From Cohnella sp. GbtcB17 (GTDB taxonomy: Bacteria > Bacillota > Bacilli > Paenibacillales > Paenibacillaceae), in contig NZ_JAGXJW010000006.1 of the NCBI RefSeq assembly GCF_019091135.1, positions 39,983 through 103,982 of the forward strand: a stretch of DNA of 64,000 bases. The letters are read 5' to 3'. The position numbers and the translations under genes were made by a program. Under the pieces are notes generated by a model. The model did no database searches. It was not told where the DNA came from and saw only the letters and a list, made by a program, of their open reading frames with translations. Positions 24,203 through 30,630 of this stretch are shown one piece after another (positions within the stretch are counted from its first letter, which is position 1; each line of letters begins with the position of its first letter).

Positions 24203-24240
24203 AGCGGCGTGTCGGGATCAACCGATGCGCTGCTTTTTTT
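24203..24240 (+). terminator. Intrinsic terminator of the ROK-controlled operon
   Basis: A 13-bp stem (24203-24215 with 24222-24234, including three G-U pairs) around a 6-nt loop, followed directly by a run of seven T residues. Confidence 0.88.
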
Positions 24241-24360
24241 CGCGGCGCTTTATATGCAACAGATGGATCGGTGATAGAATAGAACGGACATGTGGTTTAG
24301 CGATGCGCAAGATGAAGTTCAGGCACAGGCATCTCTTATAGAAGAGGAACGTGAACGGAC

Positions 24361-24414
24361 ATGGTTAAAGCAGTCGATGTGCCCTCCTGGAAGGAGAATT
24401 CGATTCTATTTTAG
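24361..24414 (+). CDS. Putative cat leader peptide (17 codons)
   Basis: ATG at 24361 opens a 17-codon frame, MVKAVDVPSWKENSILF, ending in TAG at 24412-24414, whose AG overlaps the start of the AGGAGGG ribosome binding site of the acetyltransferase gene. A GAGGAA lies about 12 nt upstream. Its opening MVK-x-x-D recalls the short leader peptides (for example MVKTD...) that let chloramphenicol stall ribosomes on inducible cat mRNAs. Stalling near codon 6 would place a ribosome over the left arm of the hairpin at 24381-24388. Existence as a translated peptide is inferred. Confidence 0.6.
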   Translation: MVKAVDVPSWKENSILF

Positions 24415-24420
24415 GAGGGC
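24381..24420 (+). promoter_or_regulatory. Translational attenuator hairpin sequestering the catA ribosome binding site
   Basis: GCCCTCCT (24381-24388) is fully complementary to AGGAGGGC (24413-24420), which contains the catA Shine-Dalgarno sequence. The loop contains an inner AGAAT/ATTCT stem. This is the layout of drug-inducible cat attenuators: ribosome stalled in the leader opens the hairpin. Confidence 0.72.
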
Positions 24421-24428
24421 GAAAACCA

Positions 24429-25088
24429 ATGAAATTTCAACCGATCGAATTGGAAAAGTGGAGTAGGAAGCCATACTTCGAACATTATGTCGACCGGGTG
24501 CGCTGCACGTACAGCATGACCGCGAACATCGACATTACCCTGCTGCGGGAAGAGCTCAAGCGCAAAGGTGTCAAGCTATATCCGGCGCTGATCTACATGA
24601 TCGCCACGGCTGTGAATCGCCATCCCGAGTTCCGAACCTGCTTCGATTCCGAAGGCAGGCTGGGCATTTGGGAGACGATGTCGCCCAGCTTCACGATTTT
24701 TCATGAAGAGAACAACACCTTTTCGAGCGTATGGGCGCCGTATAGCGGGGCGTTCTCGACGTTTTACGATAGCTGGCAGCGGCAAGTCGAGAAGTATAAA
24801 GACACGAAGCAGCTCTTCCCATGCACTGACGAGCCGCCGAACACGTTTCCGATATCCAGCATCCCTTGGGTCCATTTTACGGGATTTAATCTGAATATTT
24901 ACGGCGAGGGAACCTACCTGCTTCCGATCTTTACGATGGGAAAATACGATTGGCAAAACGACAAGCTGTGGCTGCCGGTATCGGCGCAGTTCCACCATGC
25001 GGTTTGCGATGGCTATCATGCGGGCGTGCTGTTTAAGGCGCTGCAGGAGCTGGCATCGGACTGCGGAAGCTGGTTGGCAGGCCTATAG
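24429..25088 (+). CDS. catA: Chloramphenicol O-acetyltransferase, type A (CatA)
   Basis: 219 residues, the standard size of the trimeric CatA enzymes, which acetylate chloramphenicol from acetyl-CoA in the cytosol. Start MKFQPIELEKWSRKPYFEHYVDRVRCTYSMTANIDIT and KLYPALIYMIATAVNRHPEFRTCFD match the family; HHAVCDGYHAG at ~189-199 is the catalytic HHxxxDG signature; ISSIPWVHFTGFNLN and the SSVWAPYSGAFSTFYDSW segment are also typical. GGAGG 10 nt before the ATG is trapped in a leader hairpin, so induction by the drug is expected. Chromosomal setting, no mobile element beside it. Activity against chloramphenicol is inferred from family and from the attenuator. Confidence 0.9.
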   Translation: MKFQPIELEKWSRKPYFEHYVDRVRCTYSMTANIDITLLREELKRKGVKLYPALIYMIATAVNRHPEFRTCFDSEGRLGIWETMSPSFTIFHEENNTFSSVWAPYSGAFSTFYDSWQRQVEKYKDTKQLFPCTDEPPNTFPISSIPWVHFTGFNLNIYGEGTYLLPIFTMGKYDWQNDKLWLPVSAQFHHAVCDGYHAGVLFKALQELASDCGSWLAGL

Positions 25089-25161
25089 ATCCGCCGATAT
25101 CGTGTCTTGTCCCCCGCAGAGCGTTCTGCTAACATAGGAAAAATACGAGGGAGGTGCTGAC

Positions 25162-25869
25162 ATGATCGATATACACTGCCATATCTTGCACGGCGTGGAC
25201 GACGGCGCGAAGGATCTGGACGAATCCGTGGCGATGGCGCGGATCGCCTATGAGGACGGCATACGGGATATCGTCGTGACGCCTCACTTCAACGGCCTGT
25301 ACCTCACCGTGTCCGACGTCGTGCACCGCAAGCTGGAAGAGCTGGAGCGGGAGCTCGACAGGCAGGGCGTCGACATCCGGCTGCACCCGGGCAACGAAAT
25401 CCAGCTGGTGAGCGCGGCGTTTTTCGACGAGCACACGAAGAAGCGCTCCTACTCCCGGCTTGGCCGGACGGGTACGCATCTGCTCTTCGAGCAGCGGTGG
25501 AGCGGCTACGATCCGGACACGCCGGAGCTCGTGCAGCGGCTGCTGGACGCGGGCGTGACGCCGATTCTGGCGCATCCCGAGCGCCATCCGTTTTTCAGAG
25601 ACGATCCGGAGCTGCTGCCGCAGCTGATCGAGCTCGGCCTGTGGACGCAGGTGTCGGCGGACAGCCTTGTCGGCAACTTCGGGCCGGAGGCGCAGCAGTA
25701 CGGACGCGCGCTCATCGCTGCCGGACACGCGCACACGCTTGCGACCGACGCGCACAACGTGAACCGCAAACCGAATCTTAGCGCGGGCATGGCGATCTTC
25801 GAGGAAGTGGCCGGCGCAGAGGCGCGGGCGGAGCTGGATGCGCGGATGCGGAGCATTTTGGCCGATTGA
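25162..25869 (+). CDS. ywqE: PHP-domain tyrosine-protein phosphatase, YwqE/CpsB/Wzb type
   Basis: 235 residues. The metal-binding PHP motifs are all visible: MIDIHCHILHGVDDGAKDLDESVAMA at the N-terminus, DIVVTPHFN, LHPGNEIQL, PILAHPERHPFF and TLATDAHNVNRKPNLSAGM. This pattern is that of Mn-dependent YwqE/CpsB phosphatases that dephosphorylate BY-kinases controlling capsule or exopolysaccharide assembly. No BY-kinase or polysaccharide operon is adjacent, so its partner is elsewhere. GGGAGG precedes the ATG and a perfect terminator follows the stop. Confidence 0.88.
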   Translation: MIDIHCHILHGVDDGAKDLDESVAMARIAYEDGIRDIVVTPHFNGLYLTVSDVVHRKLEELERELDRQGVDIRLHPGNEIQLVSAAFFDEHTKKRSYSRLGRTGTHLLFEQRWSGYDPDTPELVQRLLDAGVTPILAHPERHPFFRDDPELLPQLIELGLWTQVSADSLVGNFGPEAQQYGRALIAAGHAHTLATDAHNVNRKPNLSAGMAIFEEVAGAEARAELDARMRSILAD

Positions 25870-25885
25870 CGCGTAGAAAAGATGG

Positions 25886-25918
25886 ATCGCCGGGGCTTGC
25901 AGCCCCGGCGATTTTATT
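25886..25918 (+). terminator. Intrinsic terminator after ywqE
   Basis: Perfect 12-bp stem ATCGCCGGGGCT / AGCCCCGGCGAT with a TGC loop, followed by TTTATTT. Confidence 0.92.
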
Positions 25919-26157
25919 TAAAATAACAGAAAGTATAAAATTCGGCTTTGGATGGTGCCCGATTTCAATTTGCTTCAGCAGCAACCCAAGAAACGGCTTC
26001 ACTGTGAGTTTGCCGAAGTATTCTCGGTTAGAAATGAATGAATACCCTCGCACTGTCGCCCCGCCGCCGAAGTCTAGAATAGAAACAAACTAGCCATCCT
26101 GCGCCATCGCGGGTTCGTTGAAGTCTCGGTTACTCGGGAGCACGGGAGCCTGGGGCG

Positions 26158-26292
26158 ATAAGTGTTGAAAAGCAATTAATCGGCGCGCTGATCTGGGCTG
26201 GGGAGAAAATAAGTGTTCAACCGCATTTAATTTGTTCAAGACTGGGTCAAAACGATCGAAAGTGGAAATTTAATTGCGCTTCAACACTTATT
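26158..26292. repeat. Three copies of an AAGTGTT-type intergenic element, one inverted
   Basis: ATAAGTGTTGAAAAGCAATTAAT (first 20 bases ATAAGTGTTGAAAAGCAATT) at 26158-26180, a related copy at 26208-26232, and an inverted copy at 26267-26292 (AATTTAATTGCGCTTCAACA then CTTATT). Copies two and three can pair into a ~25-bp stem. The gap 25919-26338 otherwise shows no supported gene; this stem may end dapA transcription. Confidence 0.6.
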
Positions 26293-26338
26293 TGGGCTAA
26301 TAACGTCGTGACCAAAGGAAATAAATACGTTTCAACAG

Positions 26339-27220
26339 CTATTGCAGCGATACTTCCAGCTCCTCTCGCAGCGACTGCGAGATCGGACTCATCGGCAGCC
26401 GCAGCGTATCGGAGGCGATGATGCCTTCGCGGGCCAGCAGCCACTTGAGCGGCGCAGGATTCGGCTCGCTGAACAGCCGCTCGATCCAAGGCAGCACAGT
26501 CGCGAACGCTTGGGCCGAACCCTCCGCATCTCCTTGCTCGAACTTGCGATACACGTCGACGAAGATCTCCGTTTGTATGTTCGCCGAGGCAAGAATGCCG
26601 CCGCGGGCGCCTTTTTCTAACATTTCGAACAAACACCGGTCTTCGCCGCACAGCACCGGCTTCGAGCCCGTCTGAACCAACGACTCGAGCAGCGAGGCGT
26701 CGCCCGTGCTGTCCTTCATGCCGATGACGCCGTCCAGCTCCAGGATGCGCCGGGCCGTATCTACGCTGAGCTTCGTACCGGTACGGGAAGGGATCTCATA
26801 AACGATAACGAGCAGGCCAACCTGCGCGACTTGGCGGAAATGCGCCAGGATGCCTTCTTGCGAGGGTCGGCTGTAGTAAGGCACGACGACGAGGGCCGCA
26901 TCCGCGCCAAGCAGGCCTGCGTCCTCCGTCCGCCTGACCGTGGACGCCGTATTATTGGTGCCCGTACCGACCACAAGCGGCATCTGTCTCCCTTGTTCCC
27001 GGACCGCCTCTTGTGTCAGTCGCAATAGCGAGGCGATTTCATCCCAAGTTATCGTAGGAGATTCGCCGGTCGTGCCGCCAATGACCAAGCCCTGAATATC
27101 ACAGGCCAGCAGCCGATCTACATAACGCCGAAAGGACGCAGCATCCATCTCTCCTTCCGCCGAGAACGGCGTCACCGTTGGTACGAATATGCCGTTCAGC
27201 CGATCCTCGCTCAATATCAT
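26339..27220 (-). CDS. dapA: DapA-family lyase (4-hydroxy-tetrahydrodipicolinate synthase-like)
   Basis: 293 residues; class I aldolase-fold enzyme that condenses pyruvate with an aldehyde, in lysine biosynthesis aspartate semialdehyde. GIFVPTVTPFSAEGEMD at the start, GLVIGGTTGESPTI (pyruvate-binding GTTGE), VVPYYSRPSQEGILAHFRQV with the proton-relay Tyr, VYEIPSRTGTKLS, and the Schiff-base Lys in GVIGMKDSTGD. ATG at 27218-27220 has GGAGG 9 nt upstream. It stands alone, not in a lysine operon, so it could be a paralogue acting on another aldehyde such as a sugar acid; the motifs match true DapA well. The stop is followed by the AAGTGTT repeat. Confidence 0.88.
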   Translation of the reverse strand: MILSEDRLNGIFVPTVTPFSAEGEMDAASFRRYVDRLLACDIQGLVIGGTTGESPTITWDEIASLLRLTQEAVREQGRQMPLVVGTGTNNTASTVRRTEDAGLLGADAALVVVPYYSRPSQEGILAHFRQVAQVGLLVIVYEIPSRTGTKLSVDTARRILELDGVIGMKDSTGDASLLESLVQTGSKPVLCGEDRCLFEMLEKGARGGILASANIQTEIFVDVYRKFEQGDAEGSAQAFATVLPWIERLFSEPNPAPLKWLLAREGIIASDTLRLPMSPISQSLREELEVSLQ

Positions 27221-27437
27221 CTTTTCAGTCCTCCATGTCTCTCGGGATGACTTCAACGTAGCACGATTCGCGCCGCAGCCGTTATCCAACGCATTCGATA
27301 GCGCGATCAATATGATCGATTCGGGCGCACGCGCCTGGTAATATCTTGAAAGGATCGAGGCCGAAACCGTTGCCGTTCCGCTCTTTTCGCCTGTTCGTAC
27401 TACTATCCGCTATCCCTCGCTACTCCTCCCGCGCCAT

Positions 27438-27464
27438 TTGAATTTTTGTCGAAATTGATATAAT
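27438..27464 (+). promoter_or_regulatory. Probable promoter of the lasso-peptide operon
   Basis: A perfect TATAAT at 27459-27464 with TTGAAT at 27438-27443 (15-nt spacer, shorter than ideal), 44 nt before the cyclase start. The rest of the 27221-27437 gap shows nothing else identifiable. Confidence 0.5.
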
Positions 27465-27507
27465 AAGCCCCAAGGTAAAACGCTATCACGTCCAGGATAG
27501 GAGAACT

Positions 27508-29433
27508 ATGAGCGCTATAGCCGGATTGCTGAACGAGCAGGAGCCAGTTTCCGTCGAATCGGCGGGTCTGATGATGAAGGCTTTGGAAAAGTATCCGGCC
27601 CATGACGTGCGTACCTGGCATGACCGACATGTGTTCATGGGCTGCCATGCGCAGTGGTTCACGCCCGAATCGGTGCATGACCGGCAGCCCTGCCGTGAGG
27701 AAGGGGAAGCGCTCGTCGTCATCGCCGCGGACGCGATCATCGACAATCGGGAGGAGCTGTTCGGCCGCCTGCAGATTGAGCATGCCCGCCGGCAGCGGAT
27801 GACGGACAGCGAATTGATCCTGGCAGCGTACCGCAAGTGGGGAGAGGACGCGCCGAACTATCTGATCGGCGACTTCGCCTTCGTCCTGTGGGACGAGGAG
27901 AGACGCCGCTTGTTCGGCGCCAGGGATCTGGCGGGCAGCCGCACGCTGTACTATGTCCATCGGCGGGAACAGTTCGCTTTTTGCACGGTGATGAACCCGC
28001 TGCTCTCGCTGCCCGGCGTCGGCGGAGAGCTGGACGAATCGTGGCTGGCCGAGTTTCTCGCGATCCCGATCATCCTGGATACGATCGACGTTCGCTCCAC
28101 GGCATACCGCCAGATCGGCCAGATCCCGCCCGCGCATGCCTTTACGTTCGGGCAGGGCAGTCTCAAGGTGCGGCGCTACGGTTCTTTGGCGGCGGACGTG
28201 CCGCAGCTGAAGCTGAAGACGAGCGGCGAGTACGAGGAAGCGTTCCGCGAGGTGTTCAGGGAAGCGGTCGCGTCGAAGCTTCGGACATGCCGCAACGTCG
28301 GCGCGAGCTTGAGCGGCGGGCTGGACTCGGGGGCCGTCGTCAGCTTCGCGGCCGCGCCGCTGCGCGCACAGGGCAAGACGCTGCATACGTACAGCTATAT
28401 TCCGCGCGAGGACTTTAAGGACTGGACTCCGCGGAGCATGGCGGCCGACGAGACGCCATACATAAGGGACATCGTGGACCGGGTAGGTCCGATCTCGCAC
28501 CGTTATATGGACTTTGCCGGCAGCAATTCCTTCGACGAGATCGACGACCTGCTCGGCTTGATGGAAGCGCCTTACAAATTTTTTGAAAATTCTTACTGGT
28601 TCAAGGGCATTCTCGCGCAAGCGAGCGAGCAGGACGTCGGTGTCCTGCTGCATGGCGGCAACGGCAACTACTCCATCTCATGGGGGCCGGCGCTTGACTA
28701 TTATGCGCAGCTCCTGCGGCGGCTTCGTTGGGTGCGGTTGTACCGCGAGCTGGCGCAGTACGGCAAAAACGTGCGCGTCGGCCGCTCGCAGCTCGTTCCC
28801 TACATCGGCAAGCTGGCGTTCGCGAATCCGTCTCCGAAGCCGCTGACGGATATCCCGATGCTGATTCATCCGGATCTGGCGGCGCGCACCGGCGTGTTCG
28901 ACAGGCTGAAGGGCCACGACGTCGGATTGACGGACGCCTGGATGAACGAATTCGAAGCGCGCACGTACCAGTTCGACAACCTGTCGATTCTGAACCATCA
29001 AGGGACGTCGTCGACCAAGCTGTCGCTGCGGTACGCCGTCCGGGAGCGGGATCCGACCTGCGATCCGAGGGTCGTCCGGTTCTGCCTGTCCGTGCCGGTC
29101 GAGCAGTACGTGCAGGGCGGCATGGACCGCGCGCTCGTCCGGCGGGCGACCGAAGGTTTTTTGCCCGATTCCGTCCGGCTGAACCAGCGCGTCCGCGGCG
29201 TGCAGGGAGCGGATTGGATCCATCGCGTGCTCCCGGCGTGGGACAAGATGTCGGAGGAGCTGCGCCGGCTGTGCGACGATCCGCGGGCCTCTGGGCTGCT
29301 GAACGTCGTGCAGGTCCGCAACTCGCTGGAAGAGATGGGCAACCCGCCGCGCCCCGACCGCGCCTTTGACCGGCACGCGAGATTGCTGATGCAGAGCTTG
29401 ATCGTCTACCGGTTTCTCAGGCAATGCGCCTGA
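27508..29433 (+). CDS. Lasso-peptide macrocyclase (asparagine synthetase-like, LasC/PadeC type)
   Basis: 641 residues. A class II glutamine amidotransferase-like N-domain starts MSAIAGLLNEQ, without the Cys2 needed for glutamine hydrolysis, as usual for lasso cyclases; DSELILAAYRKWGEDAPNYLIGDFAFVLWDEE and RDLAGSRTLYYV follow. The ATP-pyrophosphatase domain has the P-loop SLSGGLDSGAVVSFAA (~267-282). These enzymes adenylate the ring Asp/Glu side chain and close the isolactam to residue 1 of the core. AGGAG precedes the ATG. The precursor starts 29 nt downstream, so the two are one operon. In true asparagine synthetase Cys2 would be present. Confidence 0.9.
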   Translation: MSAIAGLLNEQEPVSVESAGLMMKALEKYPAHDVRTWHDRHVFMGCHAQWFTPESVHDRQPCREEGEALVVIAADAIIDNREELFGRLQIEHARRQRMTDSELILAAYRKWGEDAPNYLIGDFAFVLWDEERRRLFGARDLAGSRTLYYVHRREQFAFCTVMNPLLSLPGVGGELDESWLAEFLAIPIILDTIDVRSTAYRQIGQIPPAHAFTFGQGSLKVRRYGSLAADVPQLKLKTSGEYEEAFREVFREAVASKLRTCRNVGASLSGGLDSGAVVSFAAAPLRAQGKTLHTYSYIPREDFKDWTPRSMAADETPYIRDIVDRVGPISHRYMDFAGSNSFDEIDDLLGLMEAPYKFFENSYWFKGILAQASEQDVGVLLHGGNGNYSISWGPALDYYAQLLRRLRWVRLYRELAQYGKNVRVGRSQLVPYIGKLAFANPSPKPLTDIPMLIHPDLAARTGVFDRLKGHDVGLTDAWMNEFEARTYQFDNLSILNHQGTSSTKLSLRYAVRERDPTCDPRVVRFCLSVPVEQYVQGGMDRALVRRATEGFLPDSVRLNQRVRGVQGADWIHRVLPAWDKMSEELRRLCDDPRASGLLNVVQVRNSLEEMGNPPRPDRAFDRHARLLMQSLIVYRFLRQCA

Positions 29434-29462
29434 CGCATTCGCTTGGAAGGAGGTGAAGACAA

Positions 29463-29600
29463 ATGAAGCAACAATGGAACCAGCCGACGCTTGAAGTGCT
29501 CGACGTGAACCAGACGTTCGGCGGACCGAACGGCCTGTATCCGGACCGCAACGGCAAAGGCACGAACAATGGCCACCCCCATGCCCCGGAGGCTTCTTAA
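29463..29600 (+). CDS. Lasso-peptide precursor (paeninodin-like, 45 residues)
   Basis: ATG at 29463 has an almost perfect site (GGAAGGAGGTGA, 9-nt spacing). Leader residues 1-19 are MKQQWNQPTLEVLDVNQTF: W5xxP8xL10 stands in for the YxxPxL leader motif and T18 is the conserved Thr at -2. The predicted core starts at G20 (GGPNGLYPDRN...) and D28 is core position 9, the correct position for a nine-residue G1-D9 ring. The 26-residue core is Gly/Asn/His rich, with HPHAPEAS at the end. The C-terminal Ser is the residue phosphorylated in paeninodin-type peptides, and a kinase gene follows. Product not demonstrated. Confidence 0.85.
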   Translation: MKQQWNQPTLEVLDVNQTFGGPNGLYPDRNGKGTNNGHPHAPEAS

Positions 29601-29615
29601 TTAGATCGAACGGTT

Positions 29616-29652
29616 CAAGGGTCCTTTTACATTTCGAATGTAAGGACCCTTG
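29616..29652 (+). terminator. Stem-loop between lasso precursor and kinase genes
   Basis: CAAGGGTCCTTTTACATT pairs with AATGTAAGGACCCTTG (two unpaired T) around TCG, 15 nt after the precursor stop. Only TGTTTAA follows, so it is better read as a partial terminator or mRNA-stabilising stem that raises precursor expression over the downstream genes. Confidence 0.65.
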
Positions 29653-29691
29653 TTTAACGCATGCGAGCGGGAGAGGCAGGTGCATTTTAGT

Positions 29692-30630
29692 ATGAAAAAT
29701 AAAATCAAGCCGTCCATGTACTACGCATTCGGCCTTCATCTATCTAGCGAGATCGGTCTGCCGGAGCTTGTGGCGACCGCTCGGATGGGCGGGGCGGACG
29801 TCGAGATCAGGCTGGGAGACTTGTCGAATGACTGGCGCGCAGCAGAAGTTGAGGACGATTTTTACGCGTTCGAGGAAGACCGGTTTTTGTTTTACGTACC
29901 CGAAGTAGCCGTCTACGCCATCCGCGGCGGGAGGCAGATTGTCGTATCGCCCTTCGCCGGCGCCGAAGACAAGCGCATTCGCCTGTATTTGCTCGGCACG
30001 TGCATGGGCGCGATCCTGATGCAGCGCCGGACGCTTCCGCTTCACGGCAGCGCCGTCGTCGTCGACGGGCGCGCTTATGCGTTCATCGGAGAATCGGGCG
30101 CCGGAAAGTCGACGCTGGCGGCCGCGTTCCGAAGCCGCGGCTATCAACTGCTCACCGACGACGTGATCGCGGTGGCGTCCGGCGGCGAGGACGGCGGCAC
30201 TCCGGTCGTCATGCCCGCCTATCCGCAGCAAAAGCTATGGCAGGAAAGCATCGAGCAGCTGGGCTTGCAGTCCGACCGCTATCGCCATCTGTATCTGTCC
30301 AAGTATGCCATACCCGTTACGTCCGGATTTTCCGTAGATGCCGTGCCGCTGGCCGGCGTGTTCGAGCTGTCGCGAACGGACGGGGACGAGGTGACGCTCA
30401 CGCGCTGTCAGGCGCTCGCCAAGCTGGCGCTCCTGCGGATCCATACGTACCGGCCTTTTTTGGTCTCGCGACTAGTGGGAGATTCATGGCATTTTTCGAC
30501 AGTGACCGGGATGGCGAGCCGGATCGAAGTGTTCAGATTGCAGCGGCCCGCCGGCGGCTTCTCGGCGCAGGAGATGGCCGACGCGGTGCTGCGCACCGTA
30601 CTTGAAGGAGAGAAGGTCATGCAGGGGTGA
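29692..30630 (+). CDS. HPr kinase-like lasso-peptide kinase (PadeK type)
   Basis: 312 residues. The C-terminal half matches the HprK/P catalytic fold: LPLHGSAVVVDGRAYAFIGESGAGKSTLAAAFRSRGYQLLTDDVIAV, with Walker A GESGAGKST at ~133-141 and the acidic pair DD. The N-terminal ~110 residues replace the HprK sensor domain. Homologues next to lasso precursors phosphorylate the C-terminal Ser of the peptide; the precursor here ends in Ser. ATG at 29692 with AGAGGCAGG upstream; a GTG at 29680 is too close to that site. Its stop overlaps the exporter start (GTGA). A role as carbon-catabolite HPr kinase is unlikely because of the truncated N-terminus and context. Confidence 0.85.
   Translation: MKNKIKPSMYYAFGLHLSSEIGLPELVATARMGGADVEIRLGDLSNDWRAAEVEDDFYAFEEDRFLFYVPEVAVYAIRGGRQIVVSPFAGAEDKRIRLYLLGTCMGAILMQRRTLPLHGSAVVVDGRAYAFIGESGAGKSTLAAAFRSRGYQLLTDDVIAVASGGEDGGTPVVMPAYPQQKLWQESIEQLGLQSDRYRHLYLSKYAIPVTSGFSVDAVPLAGVFELSRTDGDEVTLTRCQALAKLALLRIHTYRPFLVSRLVGDSWHFSTVTGMASRIEVFRLQRPAGGFSAQEMADAVLRTVLEGEKVMQG

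Noticed and set aside
24429..25088. catA as part of a mobile resistance element
   Set aside because: No transposase, inverted repeats, integrase or plasmid genes flank it; neighbours are ordinary chromosomal genes.
25866..26093. 75-codon frame overlapping the ywqE terminator
   Set aside because: Begins inside a stop region, crosses a perfect terminator stem and shows no family features.
27508..29433. Housekeeping asparagine synthetase
   Set aside because: Residue 2 is Ser instead of the catalytic Cys and a lasso precursor follows directly.
29692..30630. Housekeeping HPr kinase/phosphorylase of carbon catabolite control
   Set aside because: Normal HprK N-domain is missing, and the gene is coupled to a lasso-peptide operon.
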